The position numbers and the translations under genes are program-made. The notes under the pieces are model-generated. The model did no database searches, had not been told where the DNA came from, and was given only the letters and a program-made list of their open reading frames with translations. From a bacterium HR30 (lineage in GTDB: Bacteria > Desulfobacterota > Binatia > HRBIN30), in assembly GCA_002898795.1 (NCBI GenBank), contig BEIG01000014.1, positions 1-46,942 on the forward strand: a stretch of 46,942 nucleotides of DNA, written 5' to 3'. This document shows positions 25,893 through 33,832 of the stretch, in pieces (within the stretch, counting starts at the first letter, position 1; each line of letters begins with the position of its first letter).

Positions 25893-27464
25893 ATGCGCAT
25901 ACTTTTGCCTTTGAAACGGTCCGTGGCCGCCATGGTCGGAGGCCAAACGCTAATCGTAGCGGCCATTTTTTCGTGGCTGAGTGCTTGTGCTGCCGGGTCC
26001 TCCTGGGCGAGCCCGGTTACTGGCACGTTGACCAATTTCGATGTCGTCAACGATACGGGCAGACCGACACACGGTTTCGAGATCGAGCTCGAAGGAGTGC
26101 GTCACGAAGACATTTCCTTCACCTTTGGCGATCCTCACAGCCGTTACGGGGATCCGGAGGTCATCGACGTTTCGGGTGCAACCCCAAGGACAGTCGTACG
26201 CTATCGGCGTTGGGATGGATCGGCGTGGGTGTCGACCCCAGTGGCGGGCGAGGCCGTGCGTCCCCGCGGCCATGATTGCTTTCGAAATGGTCCCATCGGG
26301 AATTATGCAACCAGCGGGTGCGAGCATTTTGGGCTGAGTACGGCTTTGGAACCAACGCAGGTAGTCTATCGCTGGCTGGTTGCGGTTAGCCCAGGAGACT
26401 TCAACAGCCTCTTCGAGCCAGTAGCTCTCACTGCCTCGCTACCGGTGCCGGCTTGGAGGGTGCAGCCGCCTCCGATCGAAGGTGGCGGCGGCGTCGCGGT
26501 TAGGGCAGAAGTGGAACCGCCTGAAGAGGAAAGGGAGGGACAGTACGGAGAGCCTCAGTGGGTGAAGGTGTTTAAGGTTACTTCCGAGGAAAAATTAGAG
26601 CCCCAGGACCTCGTGCGGTTGTTACTAGGGGCGCCAGATAGTGTGGTTCCGGGTGAAACGGAAATCGAGACCGAGTGGAAGCTGATTCAGTCCAAGCCTG
26701 GTTTGGCGGAAGGTGACGAAGAAGATGCCGACGTGCGGGAAGAGGTGTTGCCTGCAGGCCGGCGGTCGGTGATTCGGCGCTACGAATTTTACCGGTACAC
26801 TGGACCAAGAGATCCGGAGAACAATGAAGCGCTGCCTTGCGTCGCCGACGATCAAGCGGTGCCGGCAAATGCACCGGTGAACGGCTGTTCAGACCTGGGC
26901 GACTTCATAGGGGCACAAAACGTGGCCATCGATGTTGGGCTTTCCGCCTTAGATGAGCCCCTCCCCGAAGGGGTTCAGGGCGCCAACTATGGCCCAGTGG
27001 AAGTGTTTTACGGTGGGTCTCCCCCGTACGAGATCCGAATTCTTAGCGGCGCGCTCCCGCGTGGCGTTTCGCTCGAAACAACTTCGGGCATCTTGCGTGG
27101 AAAGCCTGAGAGTGCCGGGGAATTTGAGTTCACCCTGGAGGCGACGGACTCCACTGGTGAGCGCTTAATGGCGAGGTTCCGCCTCAGTGTTCGAGGAGAA
27201 CTGTTGCCCACGCCAACGCCGAGCCCCACGGTTGTTGTCGAACCTACTGCTTCGCCCACACCGACCGAGGGTAGCCCTCGGTGCGTCGGCGACTGTAGCG
27301 GAGATGGTGCGGTTACCGTGGATGAAATTGTTACGCTGGTCAACATTGCTCTTGGCCTGTCCGGAGCAACGAGTTGTCCGCTGGGAATCCCCGGAGACAC
27401 GGAGGTGGACATCACCATCATTATCCGCGCGGTTGCATCGGCGTTGAACGGCTGCCCAACGTGA
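25893..27464 (+). CDS. Exported (probable lipo-) protein with Ig-like and dockerin-like domains
   Basis: A 523-residue surface protein of unknown function. From ATG 25893 there is a basic start, a hydrophobic core and LSAC at 29-32, which fits a lipobox (Cys32 lipidated). The body (40-350) contains beta-rich sequence with few Cys and no recognised enzyme motif. Around 360-430 there is a putative Ig-like repeat of the He_PIG type, with GGSPPYEIRILSGALPRGVSLE and GILRGKPESAGEFEFTLEATD. A Pro/Thr linker follows, then a C-terminal dockerin-like pair: the first EF-hand loop, DCSGDGAVTVDE, is complete, the second is degenerate (GDTEVDITIIIRAV). The module ends in NGC. Such modules bind cohesins in known systems; a cohesin-like domain is encoded at about 40.2-40.6 kb. 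Confidence 0.75.
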   Translation: MRILLPLKRSVAAMVGGQTLIVAAIFSWLSACAAGSSWASPVTGTLTNFDVVNDTGRPTHGFEIELEGVRHEDISFTFGDPHSRYGDPEVIDVSGATPRTVVRYRRWDGSAWVSTPVAGEAVRPRGHDCFRNGPIGNYATSGCEHFGLSTALEPTQVVYRWLVAVSPGDFNSLFEPVALTASLPVPAWRVQPPPIEGGGGVAVRAEVEPPEEEREGQYGEPQWVKVFKVTSEEKLEPQDLVRLLLGAPDSVVPGETEIETEWKLIQSKPGLAEGDEEDADVREEVLPAGRRSVIRRYEFYRYTGPRDPENNEALPCVADDQAVPANAPVNGCSDLGDFIGAQNVAIDVGLSALDEPLPEGVQGANYGPVEVFYGGSPPYEIRILSGALPRGVSLETTSGILRGKPESAGEFEFTLEATDSTGERLMARFRLSVRGELLPTPTPSPTVVVEPTASPTPTEGSPRCVGDCSGDGAVTVDEIVTLVNIALGLSGATSCPLGIPGDTEVDITIIIRAVASALNGCPT

Positions 27465-27519
27465 GCATGAACTGGCCTGGCGGTTCGCTTGTTGTCGAGG
27501 CAGCCTCGTCTCCCCGTCC

Positions 27520-27866
27520 TCGACAGAATGAACGCACGGCGATCCGGGAATCGTGCAGTGGTAGCGCCGGCGGTTGGCTAGACGAGCCGTCCGCGTTCCC
27601 AGGGTTGTCCTTGGACCGCGGGCGTCCCTCAATGAACGTTCACTCTGCTGAACGGCGACACCGACGTGGGCGACGCGACCCATGCCAATGGGGTGGTTGC
27701 CTGCCACGCTAACGTTTTTGGCAGCAGCAACTACCAGGTGGTCACCGGGCGAGCTGGATGGACGCGACCGCTTTTGCACGGGTCCTGGGGCATTGGCTTG
27801 CGGGGGTTGTTTTGACCATGCTCGCCCTGCTGGTTCCCCGGAGCCGTTGCCTGCTGGTTGTGGCTG
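27520..27866 (+). pseudogene. Decayed, internally deleted copy of the beta-helix surface protein gene
   Basis: Two stretches match parts of the intact gene at 31201-32925. First, at about 27645-27750, after removing one extra base near 27650, the frame reads like NVTLLNGDTDVGD then HANGVVACHANVFGSSNYQVV, matching the NVTVLSGDIDQND and DANGVVASHTDIVGSNSYQVV segments of the intact protein. Second, at 27772-27866 the frame reads FARVLGHWLAGVVLTMLALL, matching FARVPGYSLAGVVLAIVALV of the intact C-terminus. The roughly 400 residues of repeats between are missing, and the two parts are in different frames. Upstream (about 27520-27640) a weak match to the GGFVGTESA region may remain. It is therefore a pseudogene with a deletion and at least one frameshift. 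Confidence 0.75.
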
Positions 27867-27951
27867 CGGGCCCGCACATTCGAGGCACGGTGGACCGTGC
27901 GTTGGCGAAGAAAGCTCCCCTGACTCAGCTCCCAACCGCGAGCAGCTAAAG

Positions 27952-29292
27952 CTACTCACATCCCACGAGGAGGTCGCTCACCGCCTCGACCAGTTCGTCG
28001 ACCGTGACTTGCCCGTCGCCAGACGTGTCGGCAGGCAGGCAATCCACAAGGCCCGTTGCGCCGAGAGCGATGGTCACGCCTTCGACAACTTCATCCACCG
28101 AAACCACACCATCGGCGTTGCAATCTGCCACACACGGGTCCACGTCAGGGCAGGGTCCCGGCGTCAGTACAGGGTCCCCGCCGAGTGCGAACTCTCCACT
28201 TCCGAGCTGCGATGTCAGCGACGCGTCCCACACCGTCACGTGAGCCACCCCCTGGCGATTGAGGTCGAACCCGAACGCGGCCAACCATTCGTTGTCGGGG
28301 CTGGCGACGAGCCAGACAGTGCCGGCCTTGCATCGCGTGGTTTCGATGAAGCGTTCCTCCGGCAAAGCAAGTAAAGCAACCTCACAACCACGCGGCCCGC
28401 CATAAGCGAGGTAGAAGCTTGTGCCATCCCCGCTGGCCGTCATGGGTGTTGGGATTGCAAGTGTGCCTGGCACCGCAACACGGCCCAACACGCGGAGCCC
28501 ATCCAAGTCCACAACGAGGAGGCTCTTTTCCCAGGGCGAGCCATGAAAAGCGGGTGGCCCGAAGTAACCTCGTTCGAGGCCGAACGGTTTCACGAAAGAC
28601 CATGGATGCCGGTCGTCACTCAGCTGAACGACCCCGCGAATTCGGCCAGTTCCGATGTCGATTGCGGATACAGCCGACGGGATTAGGCCTCTGAACATGC
28701 CCCAAGCCCAATGGGCCGCGTAAAGAGTCGCCCCGTCGTCCGAAAATCGCAAGGCCAGCACGTCTCCCGCGACCTCCGCTGAGCGAACGACTTGCCCGGC
28801 TACCAAGTCGTGGACCACTATTGTTGCACCTCCATCCGCGGTGGCCAATAAGTTGCGGGCAGGGGAATAGGACCAAACGTCGAAGTTGACCGGAAGATTG
28901 CCCTTCACCTTACCCCGCTGGAGATCTACGACGCGTCCAGTGAGCTCATTGCGATCAGTGGGGGACCCCGCGTTAGCTGTCGATGTTGCGAGTTCGATGC
29001 GCTCGAGCACTCTGATGCCAGCGAACGCGAGATCGTCCTGGCCAGCAACTGCGAGGGCCGTGAGATAAAAGTTTTTTCCATCCGCAACTGCGATGCGATG
29101 GCGGAAACGACCGGCTGGAAGGTCGATGGCACTGACCGTGCCACGCGCCGTCAGGTACGCACACGCTTGCCCAGCAAAAGTGGCTTCCGGCTCGACGAGC
29201 GTAAACAGACCCAAAGCAAGCGTGACGCGAACGGTAAGGCCAGGGCGAGCCGAACGAAGCCAAAACTCGAGAAGGTACCGGCAGGTGCTCAT
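27952..29292 (-). CDS. Exported beta-propeller-like protein with C-terminal dockerin-like module
   Basis: About 446 residues from ATG 29292; the frame is open to 29391 and an upstream start cannot be excluded. A hydrophobic stretch (about 16-40) ending in ATFAGQA is a likely signal peptide. The body looks like a WD40/YVTN-type propeller, with repeated blades such as LLATADGGATIVVHDLVAGQV and LRFSDDGATLYAAHW. The C-terminus has two good EF-hand loops, DCNADGVVSVDE and DTSGDGQVTVDE, in a dockerin-like arrangement with flanking Cys pairs, ending in VGC. It may be a ligand-binding or scaffold-bound surface protein; the function is unknown. Confidence 0.75.
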   Translation of the reverse strand: MSTCRYLLEFWLRSARPGLTVRVTLALGLFTLVEPEATFAGQACAYLTARGTVSAIDLPAGRFRHRIAVADGKNFYLTALAVAGQDDLAFAGIRVLERIELATSTANAGSPTDRNELTGRVVDLQRGKVKGNLPVNFDVWSYSPARNLLATADGGATIVVHDLVAGQVVRSAEVAGDVLALRFSDDGATLYAAHWAWGMFRGLIPSAVSAIDIGTGRIRGVVQLSDDRHPWSFVKPFGLERGYFGPPAFHGSPWEKSLLVVDLDGLRVLGRVAVPGTLAIPTPMTASGDGTSFYLAYGGPRGCEVALLALPEERFIETTRCKAGTVWLVASPDNEWLAAFGFDLNRQGVAHVTVWDASLTSQLGSGEFALGGDPVLTPGPCPDVDPCVADCNADGVVSVDEVVEGVTIALGATGLVDCLPADTSGDGQVTVDELVEAVSDLLVGCE

Positions 29293-29403
29293 CACTGCGG
29301 AACCCGTCGGGCAATCATTCTGATCCGGGCACCTGGGTTTTGCAACCCCGCGCTCGGCCGCCCGTTTCATACTTGCAACGCGTGTGGCCATCTTGGCAGA
29401 GCC

Positions 29404-30140
29404 TCAAACATACCCGCTCTCCCCTACAGCGCACCGAAACAGATGTACGTTGGTTGCCGCGACGAGTTCGTCGACGGTTGCTTCCCCATCGCCAGACACG
29501 TCAAAGGCTGGGCACCTGCTGGTTGGCTCCAGCCCCAAATCAATGGCAATCCCCCTTTCTATCTCCCAGACCGACGTCCAGCGGTCGCCATTGCAGTTGC
29601 CGACGGAGTTCGGATACGTCCGTGTAGCGGCATCCAGATCGATGCGAGGAAAGCTGTGGAAGAGGCCCTCGCCGTACTGCCGGAAAACCCGAACCCCGGT
29701 TTTGACGAGTCGTGCCACGATGCATTCTGCCGAATCACCGCTGTATGGGCCCTCGCCCCGCAGGGCCGCAACTGCACCGGTTACATGAGGTGTGGCCCAC
29801 GACGTCCCTCCGCCGAAATTGCGAGACGCAAACTCGATGAAAGCCCCTGGGGCGCCGAAAAGCGGAAGGGACCAGGTGTTGGAGAAGCAAGCGACTGCGG
29901 GGCGGCAGCTTTCCCTTTTTTCTTCGCGCGTACACTGTGGAGGACACAGTTCACTATCCTTCCGTTGTTCAGGACCAGGTCGCCTGCGATGCCCAGCGCG
30001 CCCACGGCTCCGCGCAGCAGAAGCGCGCGCTCCGTTACCGCCGAACAACGAACCCTCGCGAATTCTCTCCCGAGACCACACGGCAAACACGTTCGTGGGA
30101 TCCAGCGATGCGATACCGCGGAGGGTCACACGGATCGGGG
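29404..30140 (-). pseudogene. Decayed subtilase (S8) with C-terminal dockerin-like module
   Basis: The last 190 or so codons read cleanly: the catalytic-serine motif GTSWATPHVTGAVAALRG, then PRIDLDAAT, typical of the end of an S8 domain, then a dockerin-like pair whose second loop is DVSGDGEATVDE. Upstream, a segment with ACFSNTWSLPLFGAPG still resembles the strand before the serine. Before that the frame stays open but loses all resemblance: no catalytic Asp or His motif, no signal peptide and no start codon with a ribosome site. A shifted frame around 29950-30050 gives protein-like sequence, suggesting frameshifts. The first dockerin loop is also damaged (NGDRWTSVWE). I read this as the remains of a secreted protease. 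Confidence 0.7.
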
Positions 30141-30272
30141 CGCAATACAAGCGCACTCCCTCGGACAAAGTTGAGCTGGAGGCTTCCGACCAAAACCGGG
30201 AACGATTGTTGCGCGCAGCGGGTTCGAAGCTCGAGCCGCGAGTCGAGGCTGCAGAAAACAAGCAGAGGTCAC

Positions 30273-30357
30273 GTCTGCCCTGGGGCGAGCGGGGTGGGGG
30301 TGGCCTGACCCCACTCCGCCTGCCGCACGTACCGTCTGCCTTGGGACGAGTGGGGTG
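30273..30357. repeat. Imperfect 24-bp direct repeat, two copies
   Basis: Copies at 30273-30296 and 30334-30357 share 21 of 24 bases, both ending in GGGGTG. They are 37 bases apart, with a GGGGTGGGG / CCCCACTCC complementary pair between them. It looks like intergenic repeat DNA; no function can be assigned. Confidence 0.4.
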
Positions 30358-30771
30358 AGGAGCGCGAGCACCTCGCCGTGGGGCGGGCGACGGCGTGAGA
30401 GTGCGGTTCCAGTTCCGTGTGCCCTTTTTGGGGAAGTCAACTCGGGAACGCCCACGAGGCGCAAATGGCCGAGGGCGAGCCGAGCAGAGGAGCCAACTGC
30501 CCCCTGAAGATTCATAACAGGATTGCTGGGGTCGGTTGTGTGAGTGTAGCGGGAAGGCCTTTTGGAGACCGCCTGGTCCTGTGGCGGCGCTTGGCATCGT
30601 TTGGAAACTCGATGGAACGGAAGTGCACGCCGACCTCCGGCAGAAAGGACGAACACGCCCCGTCCTGGCAGCGAGCGGTTTGCGGTTACTCGCAGCGGAG
30701 CTTGGCTCGGCCTGTTCGGCACGGGTCCTTGGAACTTAGGTCTTAGACCGCACGCGGAAGTGAAATTCCGA

Positions 30772-30823
30772 GCAGTGCGACTACACTGTGGCATTGCAGT
30801 GCGACTACCCTGTGGCATTGCAG
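30772..30823. repeat. 24-bp tandem repeat, 2.2 copies
   Basis: Unit 30772-30795 is repeated at 30796-30819 with one mismatch, followed by the first four bases of a third copy. The unit begins GCAGTGCGACTAC. Probably slippage in non-coding DNA. Confidence 0.6.
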
Positions 30824-31200
30824 GCTACGCTGAGGGTAGGCGGATTAGTGGAAGCTTGCCTTTGCGGTGGAATAGCCGCTTGAAAGGAAGCCGAGAACGC
30901 CGGGGAGGCTTGCTCTACCGGCAGCGGTGCAGGAGTTCTCCGCCGCTCGGGATATTAGCGAACTAGAAGGTCCACGGTGCGAGGGTGCCCGGTAATGCGG
31001 GTGTCCGGTGCGCCGCAGTTGCGGACAAGGAGTAGGCGCGATCCTGTGCTGGGCGGTGGAGGTTTTGCGCTGGCAGGCGAGAATCCGGGTGGTGCCGGCA
31101 AGCGCTATTGTGTTGATGCAAAAAGCTTGTATCCGTTCGCAGAGTGGTGTACGGGAGCGGCCGTGGTAGCGGGGGGTACTAATAGAGAAGGGAGATTCGT

Positions 31201-32925
31201 GTGCGTCTATCGCGGCGCGATCAACATTCGAGTGAGGGTAAAGGGGTTCCGTTGGCTTATGGCAAAAAGGTTTGGCTCGCCCTGGTCGCGCCGATCTGCT
31301 TCTGGTCAAGTCTTGCGGCCCCTTCGTCCGGGCAGGTCATTTTTGTCGACGCTGCTGCGAGCGGAGCGAACGATGGCTCCTCGTGGAGCAACGCTTTTAC
31401 CAAGCTGCAGGATGCGTTAGCCGCTGCTTCGGCAGGACGCCAAATCTGGGTTGCCCGTGGAGTGTATTACCCAGACGAAGGGGGTGGGCAAACAAACGGA
31501 GACCGGGCGGCGACTTTTCAGCTCAAGAACGGGGTGGGGGTTTACGGCGGTTTTGTTGGAACGGAGTCGGCGCTGAGCCAGCGTGCTCCAACAACGAACG
31601 TAACCGTGCTGAGTGGGGACATTGATCAAAATGACACCACCGATGCCAACGGCGTGGTTGCCTCGCATACCGATATTGTGGGCAGTAACAGCTACCAGGT
31701 TGTCAAGGGCAGCGGGACCAATTCGACCGCCGTGCTCGACGGATTCACGATCACTGGGGGACTGGCCAACGGTCCGACAGGTCCATGTGCCAATCAGTGT
31801 GGCGCTGGACTCTTGAACGATGCTGGAAGCCCCACGCTTGGCAACCTGGTTTTTTCGGGAAACTCGAGCGTGAACGCTGGTGGCGGGATGGCAAACACCA
31901 ACTCGAGCAGCCCCACGCTGTTTAACGTGACCTTCGTGCAAAACCGTGCCGGGCAAGGCGGCGGCATGGCCAATCTCGATGGTAGCAGCCCCACGATCGA
32001 GGACGGCCGGTTCATCCGCAACCTTGCTCAGGTTGGGACCGGAGGTAACGGCGGTGGAATGTTCAATCTCAACGGGAGCCAACCGGTGATGGTTGGTGTT
32101 GTCTTTTGGGACAACGAAGCGCTGGTCAACGGTGGCGGTTTGCTGAACCAAGCCAGCAGCAGCCCGGTGCTGCGCAACGTCGCTTTTTTCGGGAACAAGG
32201 CTGCCTTTGGGGGAGGGTTGTACAACCTTGCGAGCAGCAATCCATTGTTGGTGAATGTAGTGTTTTCTGGCAACCTTGCTTTTCGTGTGGGTGGCGGTGC
32301 GGGTGGGGGGATGCTCAACAACGGCAGTAGCCCGACGTTGACCAACGTCACCTTGTCGGGAAACATTGCCGCAGGTTCGATCCAGCAGGCTGGTGGTATT
32401 CTCAACGGGAACAGTCATCCGGTCTTGGTGAACGTGATCCTTTGGGGCAACGTTGCCAGCACGGGTAAAGAGATGGTCAATGTTGGGGGTAGCGTGCCGC
32501 AAATTTCTTTTAGCTTGATCGAGGGTTCTGGGGGGAGCGGCAGCGGTTGGAACACGGCCTTTGGTACCGATGGTGGGAACAATCTCGACACCAATCCGAT
32601 GTTCATCGACCCGGACGGTGGAGACAACGTTCCCGGCACTCTCGATGACAACCTGCGCCTGCAAGGTGGTTCGCCAGCCATTGACGCTGGGAACAACGGT
32701 GCTCCTGGACTCGGTCTCGTTAGCACAGACCTTGATGGCGCGTTGCGGTTCATCGAGGATCCACTCACGCCAGACACCGGGGCGGGATCCCCACCCATTG
32801 TGGATTTAGGCGCTTATGAGTTCAGGCGCCCGTTTTTTGCGCGGGTCCCGGGGTATTCGCTTGCAGGGGTTGTTTTGGCCATTGTCGCCCTGGTGCTTCT
32901 CGGCAGCCGTCGCCTTGCCGTCTAA
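31201..32925 (+). CDS. Right-handed beta-helix surface protein with C-terminal membrane tag
   Basis: A 574-residue exported protein starting with GTG (AGGGAG six bases upstream) and a signal peptide ending near SSGQV. The mature part starts with IFVDAAASGANDGSSWSNAF, typical of pectate-lyase-like beta-helix proteins. Residues 170-430 contain about ten repeats of roughly 27-33 residues, each with a GGG(M/L) turn, a SSPTL-type turn and an NVxFxxN strand, as in polymorphic outer-membrane (choice-of-anchor Q) proteins. The end has NLRLQGGSPAIDAG and DLGAYEF, the usual close of this fold. The last 30 residues are FFARVPGYSLAG, a hydrophobic helix, then SRRLAV: a tripartite tag like those processed by exosortase or rhombosortase systems. 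Nothing suggests an enzyme active site. Confidence 0.82.
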   Translation: MRLSRRDQHSSEGKGVPLAYGKKVWLALVAPICFWSSLAAPSSGQVIFVDAAASGANDGSSWSNAFTKLQDALAAASAGRQIWVARGVYYPDEGGGQTNGDRAATFQLKNGVGVYGGFVGTESALSQRAPTTNVTVLSGDIDQNDTTDANGVVASHTDIVGSNSYQVVKGSGTNSTAVLDGFTITGGLANGPTGPCANQCGAGLLNDAGSPTLGNLVFSGNSSVNAGGGMANTNSSSPTLFNVTFVQNRAGQGGGMANLDGSSPTIEDGRFIRNLAQVGTGGNGGGMFNLNGSQPVMVGVVFWDNEALVNGGGLLNQASSSPVLRNVAFFGNKAAFGGGLYNLASSNPLLVNVVFSGNLAFRVGGGAGGGMLNNGSSPTLTNVTLSGNIAAGSIQQAGGILNGNSHPVLVNVILWGNVASTGKEMVNVGGSVPQISFSLIEGSGGSGSGWNTAFGTDGGNNLDTNPMFIDPDGGDNVPGTLDDNLRLQGGSPAIDAGNNGAPGLGLVSTDLDGALRFIEDPLTPDTGAGSPPIVDLGAYEFRRPFFARVPGYSLAGVVLAIVALVLLGSRRLAV

Positions 32926-32979
32926 GAGACGGCGGAGCCGAGTGCAGTAAAGAGGCTTTAGAGGGGGCGGCTCCGAAGG

Positions 32980-33003
32980 GGCCGAAGCATGGTGCTTTCG
33001 GCC
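32980..33003 (+). terminator. Putative intrinsic terminator after the beta-helix gene
   Basis: GGCCGAAGC and GCTTTCGGCC form a stem with one bulged T and a 5-base loop, followed by TGTTCT. It lies 55 bases after the stop. The T-tract is short, so efficiency is uncertain. A second complementary pair (GGAGCCG / CGGCTCC) occurs just before it. Confidence 0.4.
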
Positions 33004-33050
33004 TGTTCTGAGCCATAACTTGTATCTCCCATTGCCCCCTCTTGCCTGAT

Positions 33051-33069
33051 GGCGAAAATTAGGCGAAAA
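33051..33069 (+). promoter_or_regulatory. Direct repeat GGCGAAAA with 11-bp period before imuA
   Basis: GGCGAAAA occurs at 33051-33058 and 33062-33069, one helical turn apart, ending ten bases before the imuA ATG. It could be a protein-binding site for the damage response or a chance duplication. No LexA-type palindrome was recognised nearby. Confidence 0.25.
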
Positions 33070-33079
33070 GGGCAGGGCT

Positions 33080-33808
33080 ATGCCTACCTTGCCCCACTTT
33101 GCTTCAGCGGAATCGAGGGAAGACTTTCTGCAAGTTGTTCCAGGGGTGCAGCGTGGTTTAGCGGAGGAGCAAATTGTTCGGTTGCCTTGTGAAATTGCGC
33201 CATTTGACGCTCTTCTGGAGGGAGGTTGGCCACGAGGGCGTTTGAGCGAGCTTTACGGCACGCGTTCGTGTGGCAAGACCACGTTGGCCTTACACCTACT
33301 CGCGGCAGTAACGCGTCGGGGAGAAATGGGGGTATGGATTGATGCTGCCAACGCACTTCATCCGTTGTCGCTCGCTGCTGCCGGGGTTGAGTTGCCGCGC
33401 GTCCTCTGGGTGCGGCCGCGTTCTTGGCAGGAAGCGCTACGGAGCGCCGAAATTGTTCTGTCGAGCAAAGGGTTTGCGTTGGTTGTTCTCGACTGCGGAG
33501 AGCAAATCCCGCGCTGGCCAAGTCATGGTGCTTGGGTGCGCTTGCAACGAGCTGCAGCGCGGGCGCACGCCGTGCTGCTTCTTCTCACAGCACAGAGCTT
33601 AACGGGCAGTTTCGCCACATTGCGGATGCGCCTACAGGCCCGAAAGGCGCGTTGGGTGCGCGTGGGTCAGCAGGCGTTCCTGGAGGGGTTGCAGACAGTC
33701 GCTGTGGTGGAGCGCAATCGTACAGGCTCTGAAAGACAACAACGTTGCTGGGAGGTGGGATGGCAACTTGCCGGCAACGCCAATTGGACCGTGCAGGCGT
33801 GCGGTTGA
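33080..33808 (+). CDS. imuA: ImuA-like RecA-fold protein of the translesion mutasome
   Basis: A 242-residue RecA/SulA-type protein. The Walker A loop is at about residues 60-67 (GTRSCGKTT) and a hydrophobic strand VVLDCGEQ takes the Walker B place. The N-terminal VRLPCEIAPFDALLEGGWPRGRLSELYG matches the start of the RecA-like domain in ImuA. Gene order ImuA-ImuB-DnaE2 with short gaps supports the assignment. ImuA is known to be needed with ImuB for DnaE2-dependent mutagenesis, where it contacts ImuB. A GGGCAGGG purine stretch precedes the ATG. Confidence 0.85.
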   Translation: MPTLPHFASAESREDFLQVVPGVQRGLAEEQIVRLPCEIAPFDALLEGGWPRGRLSELYGTRSCGKTTLALHLLAAVTRRGEMGVWIDAANALHPLSLAAAGVELPRVLWVRPRSWQEALRSAEIVLSSKGFALVVLDCGEQIPRWPSHGAWVRLQRAAARAHAVLLLLTAQSLTGSFATLRMRLQARKARWVRVGQQAFLEGLQTVAVVERNRTGSERQQRCWEVGWQLAGNANWTVQACG

Positions 33809-33832
33809 CGCCCTTGTTGGGAGGCCTGGCCC

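Larger units (their letters stand above)
30141..31200. other. About 1 kb without intact genes, with short repeats
   Basis: No frame on either strand has gene-like composition. It holds two pairs of short direct repeats (at 30273/30334 and 30772/30796, listed separately). The part nearest 30140 may contain further debris of the decayed subtilase. The last 100 bases must carry the promoter of the beta-helix gene; an AGGGAG ribosome site lies just before its GTG. Confidence 0.5.

Noticed and set aside
30141-30597. N-terminal extension of the subtilase-like frame
   Set aside because: The frame is open but has no start region, signal peptide or catalytic Asp/His motif; its composition is that of GC-rich non-coding DNA.
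30126-30818. Minus-strand 230-codon frame starting with an 8-residue repeat
   Set aside because: The repeat comes from a 24-bp tandem DNA repeat in non-coding sequence; the product is Arg/Pro/Ala-rich without any domain and has no ribosome site.
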